Shown here: in pieces, positions 35,192 to 44,203 of the stretch
Numbering within the stretch: the stretch's first letter is position 1
Layout: each line of letters begins with the position of its first letter
Assembly (NCBI GenBank): GCA_036723975.1
Contig: DAIMGJ010000005.1
Coordinates: 1-64,000 of the forward strand
From: JAILEN01 sp036723975
GTDB taxonomy: Bacteria; Bacillota; Clostridia; Lachnospirales; Lachnospiraceae
DNA: 64,000 nt
Direction of reading: 5' to 3'
Notes under the pieces: model-generated
The model's input: the letters and a program-made list of their open reading frames with translations, nothing else
What the model was told of the DNA's origin: nothing
Database searches by the model: none
Translations under genes and position numbers: made by a program

Positions 35192-37293
35192 TATTTTTTC
35201 TTATAGAATCCCGCTGCATAATGAAACTTCTGATTCAGCTGATTCTGGTTGTAGAGCCCCTTCACTTTATTGGTCTGTCTGGTCACATAATCTTCCAGCT
35301 TCGACATATACTCTTCGGAGGTTACTTCACCGGCGGTTACGAGGTCCAGGCCCTTTTCCCAGCTTGCGGTAAGTTCCGGTGACAAGAGGTTTTGTATGGA
35401 AGCATCTATCACGTCATAAATCATCTCACCTAAAAGCGTCGGTGTAATGACCTGCGTCTTTTTATTTAACTGGATGTATTTATCCCGCTCCAGTTTGGAA
35501 ATAATCTCAGCACGGGTTGCGGAGGTTCCGATCCCGTTTCCCTTAATCTGCTCCCGAAGTTCTTCGTCTTCAATCAGATTTCCTGCATTTTCCATTGCAA
35601 GAATCATGGAACCGGAAGTATATCGTTTCGGGGGAGAGGTTTCTCCCTCTTTAATTCCTAACGTAGTAAAAGCTACTTCGCTTCCCTTTTTAACAGAATC
35701 AATCACTTCCCGAAGGTTTGCGTTATCCAATTCTTCTTCATCGCTTACCTCCCCTTCGGTGACATCCGCATCTTCCGATTCAGACTTTGCGCCTTCCTCT
35801 TTGGTATTTTCATCCTTTTTCTTTGAAAAAGAATAATGCATCAAAGAAAGATATCCTTCACTTTTCAAATACTTTTCCGATGCAAAAAAATGCTCGCCCT
35901 CGCTAACCACTTCAAGGGATACCTTTTCGTATTCCGCAGCCGGCAAAAAGATAGCCAGGAAACGTCGAACAATGACTTCATAGATTAACTGCTCCGTACG
36001 ACTGACACTGGTAAGAGCGTTTAAGCCCTGACCCGTTGGAATAATCGCATAGTGGTCCGTAATCTGTTTGTCGTTTACGTATTTTGTTTTTTCGATTCCC
36101 TTATAGGAGCCTTTTTCCAAAATTTCATCCACAAAAGGCTTCATGGTTCGAAGAGCTCCAAGGCCTCGGATGTTTTTATCAATTTCTTTTGCGATGGCAG
36201 TAGAAAGCACTCTCGCATCCGTTCTCGGATAAGTCACCAGCTTCTTTTCATACAGATTCTGGATATAGTTTAGTGTCTGTTCCGGCGAAATCTTAAAAAA
36301 CTTGGAGCAGTCATTTTGGATTTCCGCCAAATTGTAAAGCATGGGTGGATTTTTCTTTTCTTTTTTCTTTTCCACCTTTTGCACCGTACCGATATTGTCT
36401 ACCGGTGCAACATCCTTCTCATCAAACTCCAACTCTTCCACCGGTTTTTTCGAGACCTCGGAAATCAGATTTCTGGCAGATGCCTTTTCCAAAAAACCCG
36501 GTTTTTCTTCATATAGAAGCGGACTGTTAAAGTACTTGCTTCCCTCTACGGCGCGCCACTCCAGGTTGATGCCGGCACCGGACAAATCCGCAGTTCCCAA
36601 AACTCGATAAAAAGGAGTTTTTACAAACTCTCTGATTTGACGTTCGCGTCGAACCACCATACCTTGGACACAGCTCATAACACGTCCTACAGCAACAGAG
36701 CTTCGTTTTTCCGCATTTAAAAAATTCTGCAGATTCTTTCCGTAGCGAAGGGTTAGCACTCTGGAAAAGTTGATACCCATGGAATAATCAATCTTAGCGC
36801 GAAGGTACGCCGCATCCGAAAGATGATCATACTCGGATAATGGCTTGGCTTCCCGAATACCACGACGCATCTCCTCCTCCGTTTGGGAATCAATCCACAC
36901 ACGGAGTTCCTGTTTGTCGTGCACATGTGCCTCCTGTCGAACCAGGCGATAAATATATTCTCCTTCTCGTCCCGCATCGGTGCAGACATAAATCTTTTCC
37001 ACATCTTCGCGGTTTAAAAGTTTACTTACAATGTCAAACTGTGCTTTTACACTATCGATAACCTGATACTTGTATTCCTTTGGCAAAAACGGAATCGTAT
37101 CCATGCTCCAACGCTTTAAATTCTCATCATACACTTCCGGATAACTCATGGAAACCAAATGCCCCACACACCAGGTAACAATCACATTCGGTCCCTCCTG
37201 GTAGCCGTTGTGACGGGTCAACTTTTCCCCCATCACTTCCGCAAAGGACTGAGCTACGGAAGGTTTTTCCGCTATAAATAAGGATTTTCCCAT
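35191..37293 (-). CDS. topB: DNA topoisomerase III (type IA)
   Basis: 700-residue type IA topoisomerase acting on single-stranded regions during replication and recombination. The N-terminal Toprim domain has LFIAEKPSVAQSFAEVMGEK and CTDAGREGEYIYRLV. The catalytic tyrosine is in KLVTYPRTDARVLSTAIAKE near residue 354. An acidic linker near 530-560 (EEGAKSESEDADVTEGEVSD) is an insert. The C-terminus has GIGTSATRAEIISKL. No zinc fingers are present, as in many TopB proteins. It starts 1 nt downstream of the ATPase gene stop, so they are co-transcribed. Confidence 0.94.
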   Translation of the reverse strand: MGKSLFIAEKPSVAQSFAEVMGEKLTRHNGYQEGPNVIVTWCVGHLVSMSYPEVYDENLKRWSMDTIPFLPKEYKYQVIDSVKAQFDIVSKLLNREDVEKIYVCTDAGREGEYIYRLVRQEAHVHDKQELRVWIDSQTEEEMRRGIREAKPLSEYDHLSDAAYLRAKIDYSMGINFSRVLTLRYGKNLQNFLNAEKRSSVAVGRVMSCVQGMVVRRERQIREFVKTPFYRVLGTADLSGAGINLEWRAVEGSKYFNSPLLYEEKPGFLEKASARNLISEVSKKPVEELEFDEKDVAPVDNIGTVQKVEKKKEKKNPPMLYNLAEIQNDCSKFFKISPEQTLNYIQNLYEKKLVTYPRTDARVLSTAIAKEIDKNIRGLGALRTMKPFVDEILEKGSYKGIEKTKYVNDKQITDHYAIIPTGQGLNALTSVSRTEQLIYEVIVRRFLAIFLPAAEYEKVSLEVVSEGEHFFASEKYLKSEGYLSLMHYSFSKKKDENTKEEGAKSESEDADVTEGEVSDEEELDNANLREVIDSVKKGSEVAFTTLGIKEGETSPPKRYTSGSMILAMENAGNLIEDEELREQIKGNGIGTSATRAEIISKLERDKYIQLNKKTQVITPTLLGEMIYDVIDASIQNLLSPELTASWEKGLDLVTAGEVTSEEYMSKLEDYVTRQTNKVKGLYNQNQLNQKFHYAAGFYKKK

Positions 37294-37294
37294 A

Positions 37295-38656
37295 TTAAAG
37301 TTCCTTCATATCTACAAGAACCACGGTGGGCTCTTCTTTTTCCAAATCATAAAGTCTCTGCTCAAAGGTGGTGGCAGAGAATAAATAGGTCGTCTTGCCG
37401 TGAAGCTTTGCCTGCTTCATGCTGTACAAAAGATTTTGGTAATCTTCAAAGGTAAGCTTTTCCTCTTGCCAGTTGCAGATTCCCACCACATACTCCCCAT
37501 CATCGGAGCGACCGATAACATCTATGGTACCCTCTTTTCCAATCCAGGTGCCCATAGTTGCAATGCGAATCGGTGTTTTTCCGATCATATTTAAAAGTTC
37601 CAAATATTCACGACACACCTTTACAAAATAGGCGGACAAATAGGTTTTCAGTTCCTCGGCAATAAAACGATCGTAAAACTCCTCCGGTGTCATGGTATAA
37701 AGCAAAGACTGTCTGCTGTATACAAATCGGAACCAGAAATGAAGATACGGATTCTTAATGCGATAGATTCCCTTTTTCGTATTATCCCAGCCCACCGTTT
37801 CAAAGGAAATCACTTTTTCCACCACATCAAAAGCCGCAAGATTTTTTAAATAAACGGATATCTTTGCTCTGGAGTATCCTGTGGCCTGATATAAATCATT
37901 TAACTTCTCGTTTCCCATTGCCATGGTATAAAGGATGGTATCATACACGGAAAGCTCACGAAGCTCACGGCTGATAAAATCCTCCGCCTCCGAAAAAAGT
38001 GCACCCCTTGGATTTAAAATAAGTCGACATACGTTCTCACGAATCGACTTCGTACCGTCCCATTCGTTTAAATACGCCGGACATCCTCCAACGATTCCGT
38101 AAAGTGCCACAGCATCCGGTACAGAATACTTTGGGAACGCACGAACCACATCCAAGAAAGAAAGCTCACTCAGTTCCATCACAGAATCGATACTCTGGGC
38201 AGCCTCTCCCAAGACTTCATCCATGCTTCCTCGCGCCCATGCCAAGGAAGACACCGCCAGCACAATCATCACCGGTCCCGGATACAGTTTCTTGTTCTTC
38301 AGATTTAAAATGCTCTCAAAAAAGCTTTTGTCTTTTTTTGCTATGGTTTGGAATTCATCAATGACTACCACAAGTTTATCCGCATTTCCGCTTTTGATAC
38401 GGGTAAAACATTCGTCATAGGAATTCTTCATAAGTTTTACATCATAGGCCTGCTCCACTTCCTGTTTTAAAAAGTCAAGTTGGAGCTCCTTTGACGCGTT
38501 TTTTGCACGATAATAGAAATATTTTTTATCTTTACAAAAAGCAAGAATCAAATTCTCCTTTTCATTGCGACCGTGGTCACAAAGCAGGACAATCTGATTC
38601 CCTGTGCTTTCATACATCGTTTGTAACGTTTTCAATTCTTGTGTTCTGGAAACCAT
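37295..38656 (-). CDS. ATPase_2/DUF234-type ATP-binding protein with degenerate P-loop
   Basis: 453 residues of the archaeal-type ATPase family: MVSRTQELKTLQTMYESTG at the start, Walker B in ADKLVVVIDEFQTIAKKDK, then SLAWARGSMDEVLG, a winged-helix region (YQATGYSRAKISVYLKNLAA) and a C-terminal DUF234 nuclease-like region (VIGRSDDGEYVVGICNWQEE). The expected GRRRxGKT Walker A is replaced by LLCDHGRNEKENLI, which lacks the GK[ST]. Nucleotide hydrolysis is therefore doubtful. The role is unknown. It heads the run towards topB and the sensory operon and has a likely promoter at 38693-38721. Confidence 0.85.
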   Translation of the reverse strand: MVSRTQELKTLQTMYESTGNQIVLLCDHGRNEKENLILAFCKDKKYFYYRAKNASKELQLDFLKQEVEQAYDVKLMKNSYDECFTRIKSGNADKLVVVIDEFQTIAKKDKSFFESILNLKNKKLYPGPVMIVLAVSSLAWARGSMDEVLGEAAQSIDSVMELSELSFLDVVRAFPKYSVPDAVALYGIVGGCPAYLNEWDGTKSIRENVCRLILNPRGALFSEAEDFISRELRELSVYDTILYTMAMGNEKLNDLYQATGYSRAKISVYLKNLAAFDVVEKVISFETVGWDNTKKGIYRIKNPYLHFWFRFVYSRQSLLYTMTPEEFYDRFIAEELKTYLSAYFVKVCREYLELLNMIGKTPIRIATMGTWIGKEGTIDVIGRSDDGEYVVGICNWQEEKLTFEDYQNLLYSMKQAKLHGKTTYLFSATTFEQRLYDLEKEEPTVVLVDMKEL

Positions 38657-38692
38657 ATTTTCTTCCTCTTTTTTAGAAATAATGCTTTTATC

Positions 38693-38721
38693 ATTATATA
38701 TGATTTCAGATTGAATTTAAA
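38693..38721 (-). promoter_or_regulatory. Promoter upstream of the ATPase-topB run
   Basis: On the minus strand, TTTAAA (38716-38721), 17 nt, then a perfect TATAAT (38693-38698), about 37 nt before the start codon. The surrounding 80-nt gap is very AT-rich. Confidence 0.45.
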
Positions 38722-38736
38722 TATAAATTTAATAAA

Positions 38737-40101
38737 TCAGTTCTTAAAAGAATGAACCGGTGCAGGGATGCGTCCCCTTCTGTTTACAAAGGCTTCACAG
38801 GAGAACTCGTTTACCGGCATGACCGGAGCATATCCAAGTAAGCCTCCGAATTCCACCGTATCTCCCACATCCTTTCCAATTACCGGAATCAAACGTACCG
38901 CAGTGGTTTTTTGATTAATCATACCGATGGCAAGTTCATCCGCAATAATACCGGAAATGGTAGTGGAGCTTGTCTTTCCCGGAATGGCAATCATATCCAG
39001 TCCTACAGAACAGACACAAGTCATAGCCTCAAGTTTTTCCAATGTAAGCGCACCTTCCACTACCGCATCAATCATACCCTGATCCTCGGAAACCGGAATA
39101 AATGCACCGGAAAGGCCGCCCACATAAGAGGAAGCCATAATACCACCTTTTTTCACCTGATCGTTTAAAAGGGCAAGGGCTGCTGTAGTTCCGGGGGCAC
39201 CTGCTCTCTCCAAGCCAATTTCTTCCAAAATACCTGCAACGGAATCTCCCACTGCAGGTGTTGGAGCAAGTGATAAATCAATAATGCCAAAAGGTATTCC
39301 CAGTTTTGCAGAAGCTTCTTTTGCCACCAGCTGTCCCACTCGGGTCACCTTAAAAGCTGTCTTTTTAATAGTTTCGCATAATACCTCAAAGCTTTCTCCG
39401 CGCACGCTTTCCAACGCGGTTTTTACAACACCGGGACCGGATACACCTACGTTAATGATGGCATCTGCTTCCGTAACGCCATGAAAAGCACCTGCCATAA
39501 AAGGATTATCATCCGGTGCGTTGCAAAATACCACCAGCTTTGCACATCCCAAAGAATCTTTTTCCTTGGTGTACTCTGCAGTTTCTTTTATAATTTCACC
39601 CATCAAACGAACCGCATCCATGTTGATTCCGGTTTTGGTGGAACCAAGATTTACGGAACTGCAGACAAACTCTGTCTCGGCAAGCGCCCGGGGAATGGAA
39701 CGAATCAACATCTCATCGTAGGTCGTCATGCCTTTCGATACAAGCGCAGAGTATCCTCCAATAAAATTGATTCCCAAATCCTTGGCACAACGATCTAAAG
39801 TATGGGCGATGGTGACATAATCCTCCGGCTTTTTGCAGGCTGCGGAACCCACCATAGCAATGGGAGTCACGGAGATTCTTTTATTTACAATGGGAATACA
39901 ATAATCACGTTCAATTTCCGCACCGACTTTGACAAGGTCCTTGGCTACGGAAGTGATTTTTTGGTAAATGTTTTCATTTAACTTCTTTAAGTCGGAATCG
40001 ATACAATCAAGCAATGAAATTCCGATGGTAATGGTACGAACATCCAAATTTTCCTGTTCCACCATCTTGTTGGTTTCGTTTACTTCAAAGATATTAATCA
40101 T
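38737..40101 (-). CDS. PFL family protein (UPF0210/DUF711)
   Basis: 454 residues, complete member of the UPF0210 family, related in fold to pyruvate formate-lyase-like barrels; function not established. Recognisable segments are VRTITIGISLLDCIDSD, CSSVNLGSTKTGINMDAVRL, GIPFGIIDLSLAPTPAVGDS, CVCSVGLDMIAIPGKTSSTT, and the C-terminal FVNRRGRIPAPVHSFKN. It is almost always encoded with the ACT-domain protein seen here, 9 nt upstream, so the pair likely forms a regulated enzyme. Confidence 0.92.
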   Translation of the reverse strand: MINIFEVNETNKMVEQENLDVRTITIGISLLDCIDSDLKKLNENIYQKITSVAKDLVKVGAEIERDYCIPIVNKRISVTPIAMVGSAACKKPEDYVTIAHTLDRCAKDLGINFIGGYSALVSKGMTTYDEMLIRSIPRALAETEFVCSSVNLGSTKTGINMDAVRLMGEIIKETAEYTKEKDSLGCAKLVVFCNAPDDNPFMAGAFHGVTEADAIINVGVSGPGVVKTALESVRGESFEVLCETIKKTAFKVTRVGQLVAKEASAKLGIPFGIIDLSLAPTPAVGDSVAGILEEIGLERAGAPGTTAALALLNDQVKKGGIMASSYVGGLSGAFIPVSEDQGMIDAVVEGALTLEKLEAMTCVCSVGLDMIAIPGKTSSTTISGIIADELAIGMINQKTTAVRLIPVIGKDVGDTVEFGGLLGYAPVMPVNEFSCEAFVNRRGRIPAPVHSFKN

Positions 40102-40110
40102 GAGGGTCTC

Positions 40111-40395
40111 CTAAATACGATGCATCATTTCAAACACTTCTTCTCTTTGGCATTTTACATCCACACCGATGTTTTTGCCGATTTCCATAAGTTCGCTCTG
40201 AACTACGTCAAAGGCCTTTTTTGAGGCATTCATATCCACAATCATCATCATATTAAAAAACCCGGAAACAATGGTCTGTGAGATGTCTAACACATTGATT
40301 CCCGTATCGGAAAGATACGTACAAATCTTTGCGATAATTCCAACCGTATCCTTGCCTGTTACCGTAATAATCGTTTTTGATTTTTTCTGTTCCAT
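40111..40395 (-). CDS. ACT domain protein (UPF0237)
   Basis: 94-residue single ACT domain: KTIITVTGKDTVGIIAKIC, TYLSDTGINVLDISQTIVSG, FFNMMMIVDM. ACT domains bind small ligands, often amino acids, and regulate partner proteins. Its fixed partner is the PFL-family protein immediately downstream. An AAGGAT ribosome site precedes the ATG. A REP-like palindrome (40425-40462) lies just upstream. Confidence 0.93.
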   Translation of the reverse strand: MEQKKSKTIITVTGKDTVGIIAKICTYLSDTGINVLDISQTIVSGFFNMMMIVDMNASKKAFDVVQSELMEIGKNIGVDVKCQREEVFEMMHRI

Positions 40396-40424
40396 ATGTA
40401 ATCCTTTTCCTTCCGTTTTTTGAG

Positions 40425-40462
40425 AGAAGACAGTGGACGGTTCTTTTGTCTCCTTGTCTTCT
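40425..40462. repeat. REP-like palindrome between the YycJ-like gene and the ACT gene
   Basis: AGAAGACAGTGGACGGTTCT followed by TTTGTCTCCTTGTCTTCT. Imperfect inverted ends; same family as 25009 and 45626. It occupies almost the whole intergenic gap. Confidence 0.7.
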
Positions 40463-40463
40463 T

Positions 40464-41261
40464 TTACACTACCAATCGCTTTGAAACCTCACTTCTGGAT
40501 GCAACCTCAATAGGAAAATCCGTGCCTTTATACGGGTTGTCTCCTATGGTCACTTCCATCTTCACGGTTTCATACGCCAAGCGCTCGTAATTATTCTCTT
40601 TGCTTAGGTGTCCAAGTAACACTTGCTCCATATCATCATGCAGGATTTGTCCCAAAAGTTGACCGGACAATTCGTTGGATAAATGTCCAAAGTCTCCTGC
40701 AATTCTATGCTTTAAATAATATGGGTACGGCCCCACACGAAGCATATTCACATCATGGTTCGCTTCTAAAAGGATACCGTTTAAATCCTTGATATTCCGG
40801 ATAATGTAGTCGTCATAACAACCAAGGTCGGTAATGACCCCCACTTTTTTCTTTCCATCGGAAACAATATATGCCACCGGGTCTGCTGCATCATGGCTGA
40901 TACTTATAGGGCGAATGATAAGTTCTCCGATGGAAAACTCCACATCCGGCTCAATGACATGAAAAAGACCCGGATCAATGCTACCCAAATACTTGTTGGA
41001 TTGGATTGCCTCAATGGTCTTTTTTGTGGAATAAATGGGGAGTCCATATTTACGGGAAATCACCCCCAGGCCTGAAATATGGTCGCTATGTTCATGGGTA
41101 ATCAAAATGCCGTCCATATCCGACGTTTTTAAGTCAAAGGACGCCATCCCGGCATCCACACGCTTTCCGGTGATTCCCACATCCACCATAACGTGGTTGG
41201 CATCATTGCCCACACAGATACAGTTGCCGGAGCTTCCGCTGGCAATACTGAAAAATTCCAT
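40464..41261 (-). CDS. Metallo-beta-lactamase fold hydrolase, YycJ/WalJ-like
   Basis: 265 residues. The MBL motif is ILITHEHSDHISGLGVISRK (HxHxDH), with the N-terminal FFSIASGSSGNCICVGNDAN typical of YycJ, VGVITDLGCYDDYIIRNIKD, and EANHDVNMLRVGPYPYYLKH. YycJ-type proteins are predicted nucleases or phosphodiesterases, often linked to walKR; no walKR genes are here. The frame stays open to 41441, but the ATG at 41261 gives the family-standard N-terminus and lies 1 nt past the stop of the FtsA-like gene, so they are coupled. Confidence 0.9.
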   Translation of the reverse strand: MEFFSIASGSSGNCICVGNDANHVMVDVGITGKRVDAGMASFDLKTSDMDGILITHEHSDHISGLGVISRKYGLPIYSTKKTIEAIQSNKYLGSIDPGLFHVIEPDVEFSIGELIIRPISISHDAADPVAYIVSDGKKKVGVITDLGCYDDYIIRNIKDLNGILLEANHDVNMLRVGPYPYYLKHRIAGDFGHLSNELSGQLLGQILHDDMEQVLLGHLSKENNYERLAYETVKMEVTIGDNPYKGTDFPIEVASRSEVSKRLVV

Positions 41262-41262
41262 C

Positions 41263-43389
41263 CTAAACCTCTTCCCATCGGATTTCCACGTCATCTCCCT
41301 CTGTGATAGGAGTTGCATAACCGCAAGGTTTTCCGTTGACATAGGTAACCACGCGCTTTCCCTTGCCTCCGGCATTGGTATCAAAATCAATGACACGGAA
41401 AATATCCGAGAAAATATAATCCTTTTGTCCGGACAAAACAATAGGCTGTCCGTTGGCCTTTAAGTGAATGGAGCCATAAATCTGTCGCTTAATCTCAGAC
41501 TCTGCCTCCTTGGTAAGCGGCGTATTGGGACGATAAGGAGCATTATCTTCTATTTCTTCAGATGTCTCCAAATCAGCTTCCTCATTTTCATACTCGTCCT
41601 CATTCTCATAGGATTCTTCCTTTGGAACAAACGCACCTTCTGTCCACTCCACATTGAAGTTTTCGTAGACCAAAGTATTTTTGTCACCCACGCGATTGTT
41701 TACAATGATTTCATGGTCGTCATCAATATTAACATCCATAAACTCCGCCAGTTGGCCTACAGTGTAAAATCCTCTGGTTTCAATGTCATCGCCTTCTTTA
41801 ATAATATAGCTTCCCGGTTCTAAGGAACCGTTTACTTCAACAAACTTCGGACAGGAAATACGCTGTCCGTTTACCACAAAACTTACCGTCGCATCCTGAA
41901 ACTCCTCCAACTGATCAATGGTCATGTTGGCATCGGTTCCCTCTGTGGAAGGCTCTACCGTAACTTCACAGTTCGGAATCAGCTTGGTCTTTAATCCTAC
42001 TTCCTGACCGTTCATTTTGATCACAGCAGATTCTCCAACACCGCCTCGAGCCATACGGGATACACCGTTGACCTTGAAGTTGATCTCCGTTCCGCGACGT
42101 GGGAACAAATCTTCCGTAGGCATACCTGCCTGCATGGCAGCATCCACGATTCGGAGATGTCCGTTATCATAAAGCTTCATCATTTCCCCATTAAAATGGA
42201 TCATGATAAAGTTGTTCTTTTGTTCAAAATAGTTTAAGCAGATACCGATCGGTGTCACAAGAAGCGGATCTTTTTTCACATCTTCCTGTAAGAAGGCAAT
42301 CTGCTGCATGACTTCCTCACCGCGAAGCGCCACACGTTCTTTCACAATACCAAGCTTTTCTGCCAAGGTCTCGCAAAATCCGTGCACTTTTCCGCCACCG
42401 CCTACAATAAAGCATGCGGCAACCGAAGCATCACCGTTTAACTCTTTAATCTTAGCCGCAACTTCCGTGGTAATCTTTTCCATGACAGGATCGGTCAGCT
42501 TCCATACTTCCTCAGACTTTACGGTGGTTTCAATTCCCATAATGTCTTTGTAAGTTACCTCATCAAAGGCTACGGAATCTTTTTTGATTTGCTCTGCTGT
42601 TGCAAAGTCTACCAAGAATCCCTGAACAATGACTTCTGTAAGCTCATCTCCCGCATACGGAATCATGCCGTATGCAATAATGCTGCCATCTTTGGTAATA
42701 CAAATATCGCTTGTACCCGCACCCACGTCCACAAGAGCGATATTTAACATTCTATAGTTTTCCGGAATTGCCACGTTAATTGCGGCAATCGGCTCCAATG
42801 TCATATTGGCAACGTGAAGTCCCGCACGTTCTACTGCAGAATAAAGGCCATCCACAACATCTTCCGGAAGGAAGGTAACAATGATAATCTCTTCAATTTT
42901 GGTGGCCTTATGGCCTTCCATATTGGAAAAGGGCTCTTCATTTAAGAAGTATTTCATAACGGAATAGCCGACACAGTAGAATTTATAACGCTCATTTCCC
43001 TCAGCCAACTCACGCTGTGCCTTGTCAATTCCCAAAAGGTCTAAATTATTTAAATCCTCACCGCTAACCACCGTCTCTTCCGGATACTCATACTCCACTC
43101 TGGTGGTAACGGTACGAAGCACACGACCTGCGGCCGCGATACAAACTTCATTTAGAGCAAATCCAACTTGCTGTTCCAAGTGTTCTTTTACCTTAGCGAT
43201 TACCTTGGCAACACGTCCGATGTCGTGGATCTGACCATCCAACATGGCACGGCTTTCATGCTCCACGGAATAAATTGCCATGGCTGTGAATTTATCATTT
43301 TCATCCTTGTATCCCACGGTACCTACGACATTTCGGGTACCGATGTCTAAACTGAAAACGTAGTCTCGTTCCTCTTTTACTTCTATCAC
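41263..43389 (-). CDS. Long FtsA/PilM-like actin-fold protein with C-terminal extension
   Basis: 708 residues. The actin-like ATPase core has phosphate-1 DYVFSLDIGTRNVVGTVGY, phosphate-2 MLNIALVDVGAGTSDICITK and the adenosine motif VAACFIVGGGGKVHGFCETL. About 300 extra C-terminal residues follow the core, with VSFVVNGQRISCPKFVEVNG, then TRGFYTVGQLAEFMDVNIDD, an acidic stretch (EDEYENEEADLETSEEIED) and a final beta-rich module. FtsA itself is about 420 residues, so this is a divergent long relative of unknown role, possibly in division or envelope assembly. The start is GTG at 43389, with AAGGAGAG 9 nt upstream. A longer frame to 43473 runs into the palindromic element. Confidence 0.82.
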   Translation of the reverse strand: MIEVKEERDYVFSLDIGTRNVVGTVGYKDENDKFTAMAIYSVEHESRAMLDGQIHDIGRVAKVIAKVKEHLEQQVGFALNEVCIAAAGRVLRTVTTRVEYEYPEETVVSGEDLNNLDLLGIDKAQRELAEGNERYKFYCVGYSVMKYFLNEEPFSNMEGHKATKIEEIIIVTFLPEDVVDGLYSAVERAGLHVANMTLEPIAAINVAIPENYRMLNIALVDVGAGTSDICITKDGSIIAYGMIPYAGDELTEVIVQGFLVDFATAEQIKKDSVAFDEVTYKDIMGIETTVKSEEVWKLTDPVMEKITTEVAAKIKELNGDASVAACFIVGGGGKVHGFCETLAEKLGIVKERVALRGEEVMQQIAFLQEDVKKDPLLVTPIGICLNYFEQKNNFIMIHFNGEMMKLYDNGHLRIVDAAMQAGMPTEDLFPRRGTEINFKVNGVSRMARGGVGESAVIKMNGQEVGLKTKLIPNCEVTVEPSTEGTDANMTIDQLEEFQDATVSFVVNGQRISCPKFVEVNGSLEPGSYIIKEGDDIETRGFYTVGQLAEFMDVNIDDDHEIIVNNRVGDKNTLVYENFNVEWTEGAFVPKEESYENEDEYENEEADLETSEEIEDNAPYRPNTPLTKEAESEIKRQIYGSIHLKANGQPIVLSGQKDYIFSDIFRVIDFDTNAGGKGKRVVTYVNGKPCGYATPITEGDDVEIRWEEV

Positions 43390-43414
43390 TGTTGCTCTCT
43401 CCTTAAAAAGATAT

Positions 43415-43560
43415 TCTGCTAGGATTTCACATATAAACACTCTCTTCGGATTCGCTATCGCCGTGGTCCTCACGCAAGGGTACTAAGTTCACTTCGTTCA
43501 CTAAGTGCCCGCGTTGCGGACGTCCTCCGAGAGTTATTTATATGAGAAATCCCAAGATAC
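43415..43560. repeat. Large palindromic intergenic element C (family of element B)
   Basis: Arms GGATTTCACATATAAACACT and AGTTATTTATATGAGAAATC are complementary with few mismatches and bracket the same core found at 5124-5203 in inverse orientation (GGATTCGCTATCGCCGTG to TTGCGGACGTCC). It fills the gap between coaE and the FtsA-like gene and touches the coaE stop codon. Confidence 0.8.
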
Positions 43561-43561
43561 T

Positions 43562-44194
43562 CTATTGATTATGTATTCTTGGTTTGCGAAGAGATAAGAC
43601 TCTCTCCAACTGCTCGTAGGTCGCCTCGGGGGTTCCGTTGTTGTCGATGACTACACAGCAGGCGTCGAGGAATTCGTACTCCTGCAACTGCATGGCAAAG
43701 GCGTCGTCGATGCGCTCATCCGTGTAACCTCGGGATGCTTTTAAGCGTGTGCGGCGATTATCTTCCGTAACAGAAATGTACCAAAGTTCATCACACAGTT
43801 CTTTATAGCCTGCCTCAATCAAAAGTGCTGCCTCTAAGAAAAAGTAATCGATATCTTTTGCCTCCCGGTGTTTTTTTACCCGTCGCATCACTTCTTCTTT
43901 TACTGCAGGGTGCACAAGCGCGTTTAAGGCCCCACGGCTTTTTTCATTGCTTAAAACTTCCCTTGCAAACAACGATGCATTTATGGAATCGTCTTCCAAA
44001 AACAATGCTTTGGAATATCCGTTTGCTTCGGAAAAGGTATCCTTCAGCTTTTGATTCAAAAGGGTTCCCGGGGCATATAATTCTTTTGCCAAATCATCTG
44101 CATAGACGATTTCACAAGACGTATGTTCTTTCAAGTAGTCCATTACTACGCTTTTCCCGGATCCAATTCCACCTGTAATTCCAACAAATCGCAT
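43562..44194 (-). CDS. coaE: Dephospho-CoA kinase
   Basis: Last step of coenzyme A synthesis; 210 residues. The P-loop is MRFVGITGGIGSGKSVVMDY. YADDLAKELYAPGT carries the conserved aspartate and HPAVKEEVMRRV is present. The lid/CoA region has FFLEAALLIEAGYKELCDEL followed by WYISVTEDNRRTRLKASRGY. It lies 9 nt downstream of glmM. Its stop codon lies at the edge of palindromic element C. Confidence 0.94.
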   Translation of the reverse strand: MRFVGITGGIGSGKSVVMDYLKEHTSCEIVYADDLAKELYAPGTLLNQKLKDTFSEANGYSKALFLEDDSINASLFAREVLSNEKSRGALNALVHPAVKEEVMRRVKKHREAKDIDYFFLEAALLIEAGYKELCDELWYISVTEDNRRTRLKASRGYTDERIDDAFAMQLQEYEFLDACCVVIDNNGTPEATYEQLERVLSLRKPRIHNQ

Positions 44195-44203
44195 TTGTAT
44201 TTC

